The notes: a model not told the origin generated them from the sequence alone. Numbered from the stretch's first letter, positions 9,596 to 20,102 are shown. The stretch is 64,000 nucleotides of DNA from Natrinema amylolyticum (GCF_020515625.1 NZ_JAIWPJ010000001.1:310001-374000); one strand, 5' to 3'. Program-made: numbers and translations.

Positions 9596-10174
9596 ATGAG
9601 CAATCCCCCGACCGAGTTCTACTCGGAGGAACGCTGGCAGAACTGGATCGATCGCATCAAAGACGAAGACATCGATCCGGAAGACGAAGACTCGGCCCGA
9701 CTACTGTTGAACCTCCAGGACGACACGGCGATCGCGATCGCCAAGATCGTCGCCGCCTACGACGACGGGGATCTCGAGCAAGAGGAGGCCCTCGAGGAGA
9801 TCAACGACGTCCGCGAGATCGTCCTCGACGAAGTCGACATCGAGGACGAGGAGAAGCTGATCCTCGTCGACGGCGTCCAGACCAGTCTCGTCTGCGTCTT
9901 CTTCGCGGCCGAGGAGTACGTCGCGAACGGGCCGGCCGACGAGGGCACCGTCGGCGACTACCTCAGCGCCGCGGCCGACGCCGAGGCCGAGGAGGATCTC
10001 GACGCCGCACTCGGCTACGCGGCACAGGCGGGGACGCTGATCATCGACGAGCAGGAACTCGATATGAGCGTCGCCGAGGACCTCGAGTACGGACTCGTTA
10101 CGGAGTGGATCAACGGACTCGACAGCCTCCAGAGCGCGATGAGCGATCCGGAAGTCGTCGAAGAAGACGAGTAG
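9596..10174 (+). CDS. DUF2150 family protein
   Basis: This 192-aa, extremely acidic, helical protein is of the haloarchaeal DUF2150 type. The N-terminus reads TEFYSEERWQNWIDRIKDE, followed by helices rich in Glu and Asp with one hydrophobic segment (TSLVCVFFAAEEYV). No catalytic motif is visible and the function is unknown. It is normally a single conserved gene in halophiles, and here it also stands alone between the TatD-like gene and a pilin-like gene. The ATG at 9596 has an AT-rich stretch about 30 bases upstream, consistent with a leaderless transcript. Confidence 0.85.
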   Translation: MSNPPTEFYSEERWQNWIDRIKDEDIDPEDEDSARLLLNLQDDTAIAIAKIVAAYDDGDLEQEEALEEINDVREIVLDEVDIEDEEKLILVDGVQTSLVCVFFAAEEYVANGPADEGTVGDYLSAAADAEAEEDLDAALGYAAQAGTLIIDEQELDMSVAEDLEYGLVTEWINGLDSLQSAMSDPEVVEEDE

Positions 10175-10250
10175 GTCGGTCGGCGGATCGGACACGTTTT
10201 CGGCGCTCGGTAGCCACCAGACGTTTACTCTCGGGTGACTATCCTCGCGT

Positions 10251-11711
10251 ATGATACGGTGGCCGGACGAGCGTGCAGTGACCGTCCAGATCGGGGCGGT
10301 CCTCCTGCTCGCGATCGTCTTCGCCGCGCTCGCGCTCTATCAGGTCAACGCCGTTCCCGCGGAGAATCAGGCCATCGAAAGCGAGCACAACCAGCAGGTT
10401 CAGGGTGAACTGCAGGACCTGCGGAACGCGGGGACGGACGGCGGATCGGAATCGGTCTCGGTCACGCTGGGCACCCGATACCCCACTCGAACGTTTCTGA
10501 CGAATCCGCCGAATCCGACGGGCTCCCTCGAGACGGGAGAGACCGGAACCGTCCGTATCGACAACGCCGATGTCACCGGAACATACACAGGCGATCCGGG
10601 AACGGTTCTGGAGACGGACCACGAGACGCGGACGCTCCGCTACGAGCCGTCGTACAACGAGTACCGCGACGCACCGACGACCCGGATCGAACACGGGTTC
10701 GCGTTCAACGCGTTCGACGACGCGTCGATCGCGCTCACCGACCAGCCGCTGATCGACGGCGAGCGGATCACCGTCGTCCTCGTCGAGGGCGACCTGTCGA
10801 CGACCGTCGATACCGGGACGGTGAGCGGCCCGACGGATCCGATCGCCCTCGAATCCACCGGTGACAACATCGAAATCGAGGTCCCGACGGCGTCGCCGAC
10901 AGCGTGGAACGAGGCGATTGGAACCGATTTCGGGACCGATCAGGAGAAAGCGAGAGTGACTGACTACGCGGCCGGGCAGTTAACGACCGAACTCGAAGAC
11001 GATCCGAACGCGAAGTACGAACTCCAGATGACGCGGATCAGCGTCGGTGACGGGAGCGTCTCCGCGGATGGACAGTTCGACGTTCGAGAGGGAACCGACG
11101 ACTCGATTCGGAGTCCGGCCTACCACGTCGACTGGGAGGACCCCTCTTCGGAGCCGGGGGCCGACGGTGATAACTGCGATTCGGAGTCCTGTGTCGTCAC
11201 GGACGATATCACGTTGACGATGGGGACGACGGGAGTCGCTGCTGGGGCCCGCGTCGATTACGCGGTGAGCGATCCGACCGTCGGCGCGCTCACGGACGGT
11301 ACCGGAACGACCGCGGACGACGGGACGGACACGACGACGTTCGAGATCGCAGACGGTGACGACGGCGAGACGGTCACCGTGTACACCTCGAGCGGAAGCG
11401 ATAGCGACGAAATCGAACTCGAAATATCCCGCGACGAAGCCGTCGACACGTACGCACTTCGCTCGGTGTCGCTCTCTTCGGGAGGTGGCAACGATATCGA
11501 TGTCGCGATCGATGTAGACGCGACGGATTCAGGAGGAGAGATGGTCATCATCAGTCGGAATGGCAATGGCGTCCGTGACCGGACGACCGTCGGTGCAGTC
11601 AGTGGAACGCATCCCGTCGGTGGCGGTAATCAGGCCACCGAAGTCGAAGTCCGACTTCGCGATTCCAGCGGAACGGTTCGAGACTCGCGCACGGTACCGT
11701 GGGACGGCTGA
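10251..11711 (+). CDS. Pilin-like membrane-anchored surface protein
   Basis: This 486-aa protein begins with a short polar head (MIRWPDERAVTVQ) followed by a hydrophobic helix (IGAVLLLAIVFAALALYQV). That layout resembles type IV pilin/FlaG-like proteins of haloarchaea. The rest is Thr/Ser/Asp/Gly-rich and predicted to be extracellular, with beta-sandwich-like repeats near the C-terminus (VTVYTSSGSDSDEIELE and following). One Cys pair (NCDSESCVV, about residue 310) may form a disulfide. No exact pilin peptidase site can be claimed. The function is unknown, perhaps surface display or adhesion. It is a single gene, 74 bases before the HMG-CoA synthase gene. Confidence 0.75.
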   Translation: MIRWPDERAVTVQIGAVLLLAIVFAALALYQVNAVPAENQAIESEHNQQVQGELQDLRNAGTDGGSESVSVTLGTRYPTRTFLTNPPNPTGSLETGETGTVRIDNADVTGTYTGDPGTVLETDHETRTLRYEPSYNEYRDAPTTRIEHGFAFNAFDDASIALTDQPLIDGERITVVLVEGDLSTTVDTGTVSGPTDPIALESTGDNIEIEVPTASPTAWNEAIGTDFGTDQEKARVTDYAAGQLTTELEDDPNAKYELQMTRISVGDGSVSADGQFDVREGTDDSIRSPAYHVDWEDPSSEPGADGDNCDSESCVVTDDITLTMGTTGVAAGARVDYAVSDPTVGALTDGTGTTADDGTDTTTFEIADGDDGETVTVYTSSGSDSDEIELEISRDEAVDTYALRSVSLSSGGGNDIDVAIDVDATDSGGEMVIISRNGNGVRDRTTVGAVSGTHPVGGGNQATEVEVRLRDSSGTVRDSRTVPWDG

Positions 11712-11785
11712 CGCCCCCAATTATATCGACGACTGTCGAAAGAACGAACGACAATACCTTGTATCATCGCCTGTATTGACGATGT

Positions 11786-13123
11786 ATGACTGCAGTCGGT
11801 ATCGACGCCGTCGAAATTTGGACCGGGAACCTCAAGCTCGACCTTCCCGGCACGTTCGCCCCGGAGAAGGGCGAAGACCCGGAAAAGTATACGAAAGGGC
11901 TCGGCCTCAACGCTAGTTCCTTCCCCGACAGCTACGAGGACATCGTCACGATGGGGGCCAACGCCGCCCACCGGCTGATGGAGCGCAAAGGCCTCGAGCC
12001 CGAGGATATCGGCCGTATCGACGTCGCGACCGAGAGCGCGTTCGATAACTCCAAGCCGGTTTCGACGTACGTCGCCGGCTGCCTCGAGCAGGTCTACGAG
12101 GGCGATTTCCACCACGCGAACAAGGGCGAGCGGAAGTTCGCCTGTATTGCGGGGACCCAGAGCCTCGACGACGCGTACAACTGGATCCGCGCGGGCCGCA
12201 ACCGCGGCCGCTCGGCGCTGGTCATCGCGACCGACACGGCGCTGTACGCCCGCGGTGACGACGGCGAGGCGACGCAGGGCGCCGGTGCCGTCGCGATGCT
12301 CATCAGCGAGGACCCGAACCTGGTCGAACTCTCCGCCGAGCAGGGCTACGGCTCGGCCGACGAAACCGACTTCCTCAAGCCCAACCAGCAGTTCCCCTCG
12401 GTCGACGGCAAGCGCTCCGTGCAGGTCTACCTCGCGCGGATGCGCGAAGCCCTCGAGGACTTCGAGAGCGTCGCGGGCGAGGTCCACGAGGAGGACTTCG
12501 TCTACGCACCCTTCCACACGCCGTTCCCGGGAATGGTCCGGAAGGCCGCCCTGCTCGCGTTCCGCCACGTCACGCGGAACACGGAGGTCGAGGACGAACT
12601 GGCCGACGAGATCGGCCGCCAGCCCCGCCCCGAGGCGTTCGACTCCGACGACGAGTACCGCGACGCCCTCCGGGAGTACATGGACCTCCTCAAGGATACC
12701 GACCGCTACGCCGAGTGGTACGACACGACGATCGATCCGACGCTGACGATCGCTCGCGAGGTCGGCAACTGGTACACCGGCTCCGTCCACGTCGCCCGCG
12801 CGAGCGCGCTCAAACACGCCCTCGAGAACGACCGCGAGATGACCGGGAAGAAACTGCTCATCGGCTCCTACGGCAGCGGGGCACAGGCGGAGATCCACTC
12901 CGAGACGGTTCAGGAGGGGTGGAAAGACGAGGTCGGGGCCCTGAATATCGACGAGCAACTCGCCGACCGCTACGAGATGGAGTGGGCCGACTACGAGGAG
13001 ATCCACGACTCCCACAACCACGAGATGGACGTCGATATCGAGGAGTTCACGACGCCCGAATCGGAGTTCGTCTTCGACGGCTGGGGACGCATGGGCGAGC
13101 GGAAGTACCGCTACGTCGAGTAG
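11786..13123 (+). CDS. hmgB: Hydroxymethylglutaryl-CoA synthase
   Basis: This 445-aa enzyme condenses acetoacetyl-CoA and acetyl-CoA to HMG-CoA, the entry to the mevalonate route for archaeal isoprenoid lipids. The thiolase-fold N-terminus (VGIDAVEIW) is intact. The active-site Cys lies in KFACIAGTQSLDDA, upstream Glu/Asp residues lie in IDVATESAFDNSKP, and the late His lies in FHTPFPGMVRKA. The length fits the archaeal group rather than the shorter bacterial MvaS. Its expected partners, acetoacetyl-CoA thiolase and the DUF35 protein, are not next to it. It follows the pilin-like gene by 74 bases but is probably transcribed on its own. Confidence 0.95.
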   Translation: MTAVGIDAVEIWTGNLKLDLPGTFAPEKGEDPEKYTKGLGLNASSFPDSYEDIVTMGANAAHRLMERKGLEPEDIGRIDVATESAFDNSKPVSTYVAGCLEQVYEGDFHHANKGERKFACIAGTQSLDDAYNWIRAGRNRGRSALVIATDTALYARGDDGEATQGAGAVAMLISEDPNLVELSAEQGYGSADETDFLKPNQQFPSVDGKRSVQVYLARMREALEDFESVAGEVHEEDFVYAPFHTPFPGMVRKAALLAFRHVTRNTEVEDELADEIGRQPRPEAFDSDDEYRDALREYMDLLKDTDRYAEWYDTTIDPTLTIAREVGNWYTGSVHVARASALKHALENDREMTGKKLLIGSYGSGAQAEIHSETVQEGWKDEVGALNIDEQLADRYEMEWADYEEIHDSHNHEMDVDIEEFTTPESEFVFDGWGRMGERKYRYVE

Positions 13124-13231
13124 CGATACCGACCGGTCCGAGCCCCGCGGCGGTCCCTCGAGCAGCCCGGAATTTTCACTGTCGGAGTTCGGGTCAGTGG
13201 ACTAAACTATCGGGACGTTGCAGCCGGGAGT

Positions 13232-14350
13232 ATGGCAGATCGTCCCGAGCCGCCGGCATGGGTCGTCGAACAGCCCGTCCTGACCGCGCTCGCGCTGGTC
13301 GGGGTCGTCCTCGGGCTCCGAATCATCCTGCCGTACCTGCAGTACGTCCTCTTCGGGATCGTTCTCGCGTACATCCTGTTGCCGCTCCAGCAGCGCCTCG
13401 AGGCCTACGTCCGGCCGATGATCGCGGCCTCGATCACGATCGTCGTCGCGGTACTGGTCATCCTGATCCCGATCGTCTACATCCTCAGCGTCGCGCTCCG
13501 GCAGACGAGCCAGCTCGTGACCGCGGTCCGGAACGGGGAGGTCGACCTCGAGACGATCGAGTCGACGCTCGCCGAGACCGGGTACAGCGTCGATCTCACG
13601 ACCCTCTACGAGTCGTATCAGGACGCGATCACCGGTGGGGTACAGGGACTGGCGACCGGCGCGCTGGAGATCGTCGGCGGGCTGCCGGGGATCGCGATCG
13701 GGTTGACGATCACGCTGTTCGTCTGTTTCGCGCTGTTGCGCGACGGGAATCGGCTGATCGAGTGGCTCTACCGGGTCGTCCCGATCGAGGATCGGATCCA
13801 GCGGGAACTGTTCGAGGAACTGGACCAGCTCATGCAGGCGTCGGTCATCAGCAACGTCCTCGTCGCCGTGATCCAGGCCGTGATGCTGGGCGTCGGGCTC
13901 GCGATACTAGGAATCCCCGCGGTCGTGTTACTCACCGTCCTCACGTTCCTGCTCACGCTGTTGCCGCTCGTCGGCGCGTTCGGCGTCTGGCTCCCCGTCT
14001 CGATCTATCTCCTCGCGATGGGGCGCACCCTTGCGGCCGGCGCGCTCGCGGTCTACGGCCTCTTTGTCACCCTCTCGGACACCTATCTTCGGCCCGCGCT
14101 CATCGGTCGGTCGGGTGCAATCAACTCCGCGATCATCGTCGTTGGCATCTTCGGCGGGCTCATCACGTTCGGCGCGGTCGGCCTGTTCATCGGCCCCGTC
14201 GTCCTCGGCGGTGCGAAGGTCGCCCTCGACATCTTCGCTCGAGAGCGGATCGGCGGTCCGGCGGTCGAGACGGGGTCGGAGCCCCCCACCGAGGCGTCCG
14301 AGGACGCAGCCGGGTCCAGAGCGACGGCCGACGCCGACGGGGACGGCTGA
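13232..14350 (+). CDS. AI-2E family (TqsA/YdiK-like) membrane transporter
   Basis: This 372-aa membrane protein has the layout of the AI-2E transporter family. An N-terminal helix pair (around residues 15-50) is followed by a third helix (TIVVAVLVILIPIVYILSV), a soluble amphipathic segment (about 95-165), and a C-terminal bundle with the conserved glycine-rich ends (LVGAFGVWLPVSIYLLAMG, FGAVGLFIGPVVLGGAKVAL). The last 40 residues are an acidic, disordered tail. Members export small molecules or act as Na+/H+ exchangers; the substrate here is unknown. It converges on the DUF2270 gene. Confidence 0.88.
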   Translation: MADRPEPPAWVVEQPVLTALALVGVVLGLRIILPYLQYVLFGIVLAYILLPLQQRLEAYVRPMIAASITIVVAVLVILIPIVYILSVALRQTSQLVTAVRNGEVDLETIESTLAETGYSVDLTTLYESYQDAITGGVQGLATGALEIVGGLPGIAIGLTITLFVCFALLRDGNRLIEWLYRVVPIEDRIQRELFEELDQLMQASVISNVLVAVIQAVMLGVGLAILGIPAVVLLTVLTFLLTLLPLVGAFGVWLPVSIYLLAMGRTLAAGALAVYGLFVTLSDTYLRPALIGRSGAINSAIIVVGIFGGLITFGAVGLFIGPVVLGGAKVALDIFARERIGGPAVETGSEPPTEASEDAAGSRATADADGDG

Positions 14351-14369
14351 TCGCCCGTTCGCCGATCGA

Positions 14370-15155
14370 TCACTCGTTTTTCCAGTCACCCGGCTCGACC
14401 CCGTGGATTTCTCCTTTCGCTTCCCGTCCGCCCGGCCACAGTCCGATCGCGATCACACCGGCGAAGAAGAGTCCGAGGAGCACCGCCACGAGCGCGCCGT
14501 GGAGTCCCGGCAGTTCGGCGGCTTCGGTCCACCGCTGTTCCGGGGTAAACATCGTGACCTTGAACGTCCAGCCGATTCCGGCCACCGCAAAGAGGAGCCC
14601 GTAAACCCGACGGATTCGCCGTGAGAGCGCTTCTCGAACCGAGACTTTGAACGTCGGATGTCGGAGGTCGTCGCTCAGTTCCTCGCGCCAGGCGGGGTGT
14701 TCGACGCCGGTCGGTTCGAGCGCGTTCGCGAACACGTTCTCCTGTACGAAGCGGACGCGGGCGCGCCAGTGGTCGTAGAACCGGTAGCGGCGCACCTCGT
14801 AAAACAGGAAGATCGACAGGACGAACATCCCGATCAGGAGCAGGAAGGCGGGCATGCTCCGGCTCGAGAAGACGAGCGATAGCAGCGCTGCGAGCAGCGT
14901 GATCGACCAGTCGGTCGTCCGGTCGATCCGATCCTGCGCGCTGTTGGCCTGGCTGACCTCGCCGCGGTAGAAGTGCGGGAGCACGCCGAGCAGGGAGTCC
15001 GTGTCGTTAGCGACCGTCGCACCGATCTCCTGATCCTCGCGGTCGAGCGGTCCGTCCCTGTGCTCCCGTTCGCCCCGACCGCCCTCCTCGAGCGGCCGGT
15101 CGCTGCCAGTGCCGTCGATCGGCCGGTTCTCGCCGGGTTCGTCGCTGTCGTCCAT
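14370..15155 (-). CDS. DUF2270 membrane protein
   Basis: This 261-aa protein starts at the ATG at 15155 ([10 protein letters not shown]...); the frame is open further upstream but without conserved sequence. An acidic disordered N-terminus of about 50 residues precedes the DUF2270 core. Two helices form a hairpin near residues 85-125 ([38 protein letters not shown]), and two more come near the C-terminus. The region between them is basic ([19 protein letters not shown]). The function is unknown. It points away from gcvPA, with about 217 bases between the two starts. Confidence 0.85.
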   Translation of the reverse strand: MDDSDEPGENRPIDGTGSDRPLEEGGRGEREHRDGPLDREDQEIGATVANDTDSLLGVLPHFYRGEVSQANSAQDRIDRTTDWSITLLAALLSLVFSSRSMPAFLLLIGMFVLSIFLFYEVRRYRFYDHWRARVRFVQENVFANALEPTGVEHPAWREELSDDLRHPTFKVSVREALSRRIRRVYGLLFAVAGIGWTFKVTMFTPEQRWTEAAELPGLHGALVAVLLGLFFAGVIAIGLWPGGREAKGEIHGVEPGDWKNE

Positions 15156-15372
15156 GCCGCCCCCCGACACCGCGGCCGCGTATAGTGGCCCGTGTGGCGA
15201 TTGCAGGGCCTGTGGCGGTCGGGTCCACCGGTATATCACCTGTCGTCCAGTCCGAAACGAGTGCGTTCATTACCCCGTACCCGCTAGAGGCCAGTATCGT
15301 GTCTCGGATCGAACGCCGTCACCGGCGCCGGTGGGGAGCGGACCGATCGCTCGATCGAGACCACTGCTAAGC

Positions 15373-16710
15373 ATGCACGGATCACACGCAACGGGGAGTC
15401 CGTACGCTCCCCACACAGAGGAGGACCGCACGGCAATGCTCGAGGCGGTCGGTACGGAGTCCGTCGAGGAACTCTTCGACATTCCGGCCGACGTCCGGTT
15501 CGACGGGGACTTCGACATCGACGCGCGAACGGAACGGGAGACCAGACGGCTGGTTCGCTCGATGCTGGGCCGTAACGACGACCTGACCGAACTACTGGGT
15601 CGGGGTCACTACGGCTACTACGTGCCGTCGCTGGTCGACCACCTCGCGGACCGCTCGGAGTTTCTCACGTCCTACACGCAGTACCAACCCGAGATCTCCC
15701 AGGGATTTCTGCAGGCCCTCTTCGAGTACCAGTCGCTCCTGGTCGAGCTGACCGGCCTCGAGGTCGCGAACTGTTCGATGTACGACGCTGCGACGGCGCT
15801 CGGCGAGGCCGCAACGCTGGCGGACCGGGTTCGCGACACCACGGGCCACCGCGTGCTCGTCCCCAACCGCCTGCGCGAGGAACGGCGGAGTACCCTCGAG
15901 AACTACGTCGCTGGCACCGACTTGGACGTCGAGACCTACCCCGGTGACGACGGCAACGTCGACCTCGCGGGACTCGAGGACACCGTCGACGAGGAGGTCG
16001 TCATGATCTACGCCGAGAACCCGACGGTTCGCGGAACGATCGAGGAGCGCCTCGACGCGATCGGCGACCTCGCCGAGGACAACGACGCGCTCTTTGCGCT
16101 CGGTTCCGACCCGATCGCGCTGTCCCTGCTCGAGCGACCCGTCGACGTCGGTGCCGACGTGGTCGTGGGCGACGCGAGCGTGCTGGGCCTCCCGACGAGC
16201 TACGGGATGGGGCTGGGCCTCTTCGCGACGCGGGAGGACTACCTCCGGCAGGTCCCCGGCCGGCTGGTCGGGGCCAGCGAGGACGCGACCGACCGCCGGG
16301 CGTTCACGCTCACCCTGCAGACTCGCGAACAGCACATCCGCCGGGAACGCGCGACGAGTAACATCTGTACGAACCAGGCCTGGGTCGCGCTCCGGACCGC
16401 GATGCACGCGGCCGTCCTCGGACCGAGCGGTATGGTCGACCTCGCGGAGCGGGACGTCCGGCGAGCGCGAGACCTCGCGGACCGACTCGACGATATCGTC
16501 GGCGTGAGAGCGCCGGTCCACGACCGCCACCACCTCCGGGAGTTCGTCGCCCGCACTGACCAGCCCGCGCGGGCCGTCGTCGACGACCTCGAGAAGCGAG
16601 GATTCGCGGTCCACGTCGTCGGCGACCACGAGATCCAGATCTGTATCGCCGGCGTCTCCGACGATCGGATCGATCGCTTCGCCGCGGCGGTCGAGGAGGT
16701 GACGCGATGA
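15373..16710 (+). CDS. gcvPA: Glycine dehydrogenase (decarboxylating) subunit 1
   Basis: This 445-aa protein is the N-terminal half of the split glycine decarboxylase (P protein), the arrangement usual in archaea. Together with GcvPB it decarboxylates glycine and hands the aminomethyl group to GcvH. The ATG at 15373 ([14 protein letters not shown]) gives the standard start; the frame runs upstream without conserved residues. Diagnostic motifs are [31 protein letters not shown] and [13 protein letters not shown]. The stop overlaps the gcvPB start by four bases (ATGA), implying translational coupling. Confidence 0.96.
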   Translation: MHGSHATGSPYAPHTEEDRTAMLEAVGTESVEELFDIPADVRFDGDFDIDARTERETRRLVRSMLGRNDDLTELLGRGHYGYYVPSLVDHLADRSEFLTSYTQYQPEISQGFLQALFEYQSLLVELTGLEVANCSMYDAATALGEAATLADRVRDTTGHRVLVPNRLREERRSTLENYVAGTDLDVETYPGDDGNVDLAGLEDTVDEEVVMIYAENPTVRGTIEERLDAIGDLAEDNDALFALGSDPIALSLLERPVDVGADVVVGDASVLGLPTSYGMGLGLFATREDYLRQVPGRLVGASEDATDRRAFTLTLQTREQHIRRERATSNICTNQAWVALRTAMHAAVLGPSGMVDLAERDVRRARDLADRLDDIVGVRAPVHDRHHLREFVARTDQPARAVVDDLEKRGFAVHVVGDHEIQICIAGVSDDRIDRFAAAVEEVTR

Positions 16711-18245
16711 GCGACGAGCGGTCCGACGGCCTCGGAGATGCGGACGCCGCGCAGTCGCGCTACGATCAGGCCCGGTACGTCGAGAACGGCGAGTACGAGC
16801 CCCTGCTCTCGGAGAAGGATCGGACGCGCGTCGAGATCGGCGGCAGTGGGGACGACGGCAACGGTGCCGATAGCGAGGACGGCGGCTCACCGCTCCCCGA
16901 CGACCTGACGCGGGACTCCCTCGAGCTCCCCGAACTCTCCGAACCCGAACTGGCTCGCCACTACACGCGGCTCTCCCAGATGATCTACGGGATCGACAGC
17001 GGTCCCTACCCGCTCGGGTCGTGTACGATGAAGTACAACCCCAAGTTCACGGAAGACGTTGCCGCGCTGCCGTCCGCCGCGGTCCACCCCGATCGGTCCG
17101 AGGGGTCCGTCCAGGGGACCCTCGAGCTCCTGTATCGGCTTCAGGACTACCTCGGCCGAATCGGCGGGATGGACGCGGTGACGCTCCAGCCGCCCGCGGG
17201 CGCGGCCGGCGAGTTCGTCGGCATCCGTGTCGCCGCGGCCTACCACGAGCACAACGGCGAGGGCCACCGCGACGAGGTCATCGTCCCCGAGAGCGCCCAC
17301 GGAACCAACTTCGCGAGCGCTGCCCTCGGGGGCTACGACGTCGTGTCCCTGCCCAGCGACGACGAGGGCCGGGTCGACCTCGAGGCGCTCGAGGCCGCCC
17401 TGAGCGAGAATACGGCGGCGCTGATGCTTACGAACCCGAATACGCTCGGACTCTTCGAGCGCGACATCACCGAGATCGCCGAGATGGTCCACGACGTCGG
17501 CGGCTTGCTGTACTACGACGGGGCGAATCTGAACGCCCTGCTCGGCCGCGCGCGGCCGGGCGACATGGGCTTCGACGTGATGCACTACAACGTCCACAAG
17601 ACGTTCGCGACGCCCCACGGCGGCGGCGGGCCGGGCGCGGGTCCGGTCGGCGTCGTCGACGAACTCGCGCCGTTCCTGCCCGCGCCTCGAGTCAGGGAGC
17701 GCGGCGAGGAGTCGAAATCCGGTGATTCGATCTACGAACGCTTCGAGCCCGAGCACACCATCGGCAAGGTCCACGGGTTCGACGGCAACTGGCTGGTGCT
17801 CGTCAAGGCCTTCGCCTATATCGCGCGTCTCGGCGACGAGGGCCTCGCGGACGCGAGCGCGTCGGCAGTGCTCAATGCGAACTACCTTGCCGAGCGGATC
17901 GACTACGACGTCCCCTACGGGCCGTTCCACCACGAGTTCGTCGCCAGCGCCGGCGAGCAGGACGCGGCCGACGTGGCCAAACGGATGCTCGATTACGGCG
18001 TCCACCCGCCGACGACCAAGTGGCCCGAGATCGTCCCCGAGGCCCTGATGACCGAGCCGACCGAGGTCGAGAGCAAGGACACCTTGGATCGGCTCGCCGC
18101 CGCATTCAACGCCGTCGCCGGCGAGGACGACGCGACGCTCGAGGCCGCGCCGGAACGGACCACCGCGCGCCGGATCGACCAGACGAGCGCGGCGCGGAGC
18201 CCGCGGCTCTCGTGGCAGGCGCTGGATACCGAGGACGAATCCTAA
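16707..18245 (+). CDS. gcvPB: Glycine dehydrogenase (decarboxylating) subunit 2
   Basis: This 512-aa PLP-binding half of the split P protein carries Lys298 in [18 protein letters not shown], the Schiff-base lysine with its glycine-rich neighbour. Other family marks are [14 protein letters not shown] and the [15 protein letters not shown] region. About 40 residues (34-75) form an acidic insertion common in halophiles. It overlaps gcvPA by four bases. The cognate gcvT-gcvH operon is about 13 kb upstream on the minus strand. The E3 subunit is not in the window. Confidence 0.96.
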   Translation: MSDERSDGLGDADAAQSRYDQARYVENGEYEPLLSEKDRTRVEIGGSGDDGNGADSEDGGSPLPDDLTRDSLELPELSEPELARHYTRLSQMIYGIDSGPYPLGSCTMKYNPKFTEDVAALPSAAVHPDRSEGSVQGTLELLYRLQDYLGRIGGMDAVTLQPPAGAAGEFVGIRVAAAYHEHNGEGHRDEVIVPESAHGTNFASAALGGYDVVSLPSDDEGRVDLEALEAALSENTAALMLTNPNTLGLFERDITEIAEMVHDVGGLLYYDGANLNALLGRARPGDMGFDVMHYNVHKTFATPHGGGGPGAGPVGVVDELAPFLPAPRVRERGEESKSGDSIYERFEPEHTIGKVHGFDGNWLVLVKAFAYIARLGDEGLADASASAVLNANYLAERIDYDVPYGPFHHEFVASAGEQDAADVAKRMLDYGVHPPTTKWPEIVPEALMTEPTEVESKDTLDRLAAAFNAVAGEDDATLEAAPERTTARRIDQTSAARSPRLSWQALDTEDES

Positions 18246-18443
18246 CAGCCACACAGCGGGCCGCGGACGGTTCCATTTCTCTCCCTCGTGAGATAGAGAA
18301 CGACTATACTATCGTTGCTCGAGGCACTCGCTGGCGACTTCGAACGCTCGAGCGACACCCGTTCGACGGTGGCGATCGGGAAGTCGACGCAGCTACCGAA
18401 CCGATGCTCCGTGAGAAGATGAGACCGAGACGACGCGACGATC

Positions 18444-18620
18444 TTATGCGCTGCTCGAGTCGACGGCGGTCCCGTTATCGCCGATGCGGACGAAACCGTA
18501 GTCGCAGTCGGGACAGTGCCATTTGACCTTCTCGCCGAGGTGGAGCGTCGTGCTGGCGGCGCGGTAGAACGTCTTTTCGCCCCCGCAGTTGGGACACTCG
18601 TGGTCGAGTTCCAGAGCCAT
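18444..18620 (-). CDS. Small zinc beta-ribbon protein
   Basis: This 58-aa protein, translated by hand, has two zinc knuckles: CPNCGG at residues 9-14 and CPDCDYG at 36-42, separated by a beta-hairpin containing FYRAAST. This is the layout of the haloarchaeal one-domain zinc ribbons related to DUF7838. The start codon at 18620 is the only ATG before the first knuckle. Such micro-proteins are common in halophiles and mostly of unknown role. It is divergent from the cobalamin adenosyltransferase gene, with 137 bases between starts. Confidence 0.85.
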   Translation of the reverse strand: MALELDHECPNCGGEKTFYRAASTTLHLGEKVKWHCPDCDYGFVRIGDNGTAVDSSSA

Positions 18621-18757
18621 ACGCGTGGGTAGTGAGCGGAGCGAGTTTAACGTACTGGATTCCCTCGGGAACCGGGATCGCCGCCGTCTGGTGGAGTGCG
18701 ACCCGAAACGAGTCGAGCGACAGGAAAGTTAAGTGGAATCCCGCCGTCGGTCCAGCC

Positions 18758-19291
18758 ATGTCGATTTACACCGGCCGCGGCGACGACGGGGAGACGGATC
18801 TCCGGGACATGACCCGCGTTTCGAAGTCGAGCGCCCGCATCGAGGCCTACGGGACCGTCGACGAACTCAACGCCCTGATCGGCACGGTTCGACCGACCGA
18901 GCACGACGACGTCAACGACCGCTTGTCCGAGATCCAGAACCACCTCCACGTGGTACAGGCGGACTTCGCAAATCCCGACCCCGACGAGGACGACCCCGAG
19001 ATCCGTCCCGACCACGTCGAGACCGTCGAGGACTGGATCGACGAGTACGACGAGGAACTCGAGCCGCTGACCTCGTTTATCCTGCCGACCGGCAGCGAAC
19101 ACGGCGCTGCGTTACACCACGCCCGGACGGTCTGTCGGCGCGCCGAACGGCGGGCGGTGGCGCTGGCGTCCGAAGAGCAGATCAACGAAGACGCGGTCCA
19201 GTATCTCAATCGGCTCTCGGACGGGCTGTTCACGTTCGCCCGCGTCGTCAACGCTCGCGACGGCGAACCGGAGGAAGCGCCCGACTACTAA
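18758..19291 (+). CDS. Cob(I)yrinic acid a,c-diamide adenosyltransferase (PduO type)
   Basis: This 177-aa enzyme transfers the adenosyl group of ATP to Co(I) corrinoids to make coenzyme B12. The ATP-binding N-terminus (SIYTGRGDDGETDLRDMTRVSK), AYGTVDELNALIG, and the helix with RTVCRRAERRAV and LNRLSDGLFTFARVVN are PduO-family hallmarks. The length is normal. The ATG at 18758 was chosen over upstream in-frame codons because the family begins at this point. No other cobalamin genes lie next to it. Confidence 0.95.
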   Translation: MSIYTGRGDDGETDLRDMTRVSKSSARIEAYGTVDELNALIGTVRPTEHDDVNDRLSEIQNHLHVVQADFANPDPDEDDPEIRPDHVETVEDWIDEYDEELEPLTSFILPTGSEHGAALHHARTVCRRAERRAVALASEEQINEDAVQYLNRLSDGLFTFARVVNARDGEPEEAPDY

Positions 19292-19375
19292 ATCGAACGA
19301 GCACGATCCCGTTTCGACTTCGACGTTCGTCTCGCAGTACCGGCGGTCTCGGCCCTCGAGTGAGAGACGGGGGAG

Positions 19376-19564
19376 CTACGCGTCCCCGACCGACGGCGGG
19401 AGTTCGATAGCGACGAGGTCGTGACCCGTTTCCCGACGGTGGTCGCTCCCGATTCGCGTCGCTTCCTCGCGGCCGTCGGCCGGTCGTTCGTACGAACAGC
19501 CGTCGCAGGCAACGAGGAACTGCTTCGTCTCTCCGCGAGCGGGGGCCGTCTCGTTCGGTGTCAT
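19376..19564 (-). CDS. Small CxxC protein of unknown function
   Basis: This 62-aa product has a single CDGC pair, a following basic/acidic stretch and H-x(4)-GH (residues in SDHRRETGHDLVAIELP). The pattern resembles the C2H2-like mini zinc proteins common in haloarchaea, which carry CxxC followed by an H...TGH tail. The codon pattern is haloarchaeal and the start (MTPNETAPARGE) is acceptable. Nothing else identifies it. It converges on the cobalamin adenosyltransferase gene across about 85 bases. Confidence 0.6.
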   Translation of the reverse strand: MTPNETAPARGETKQFLVACDGCSYERPADGREEATRIGSDHRRETGHDLVAIELPPSVGDA

Positions 19565-19685
19565 GCTCGACTAATCGGCGAGCGACCGCTTGAACTGTCC
19601 TCCAAAAGAAATTGGACTGCCAAGAATTCGCCGGGTAAGACGGCGACGTGACAGCAAACGAACTAGATCGTACTACCGATTATCG

Positions 19686-20102
19686 TTAGAGGCCGATATT
19701 CAGCGCGTATCCCCAGGTCTCACCGGCGAGGACTAACACGAGCAGGGTGACGCCCAGCAGTTGCACGTTCTTCATGAAGTGGGTCCGCTCGTTTTGCTGC
19801 TGGTCCTCGGGCACTGCCCAGAAGTCGTGCATGAACGGCGTGACGAGGAGGAAGAATACCGCGATTATCCCCGCGGCGATGACTGGATAGATGCCGAGCG
19901 CGATGCCGAGCCCTCCGAGGACGAGCATCACGCCCGACGTGACGACGCCGAACTTGGCTGCGGGAACGCCCTTCGATTCCGCATAGCCAGCCATCGAGTC
20001 CGTCGCGATGAAGTGGCTGATTCCCTGATAGACGAGGAGGCCACCGAAGAGCAGTCGGCCCGCGAGCAGCAGTATCGCACCGATGCCGCTCTCGAACGCC
20101 AT
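19686..20102 (-). CDS. DoxX family membrane protein
   Basis: This 138-aa protein has four hydrophobic helices and the family pattern: RLLFGGLLVYQGISHF in the first helix, YAESKGVPAAKFGVVTSGVMLVLGGLGIALG in the middle pair, and a His/Asp-containing segment (FLLVTPFMHDFWAVP) before the last helix. DoxX-type proteins are membrane partners of oxidoreductases or redox stress functions; no partner is adjacent here. The start at 20102 has no strong competitor. Confidence 0.88.
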   Translation of the reverse strand: MAFESGIGAILLLAGRLLFGGLLVYQGISHFIATDSMAGYAESKGVPAAKFGVVTSGVMLVLGGLGIALGIYPVIAAGIIAVFFLLVTPFMHDFWAVPEDQQQNERTHFMKNVQLLGVTLLVLVLAGETWGYALNIGL

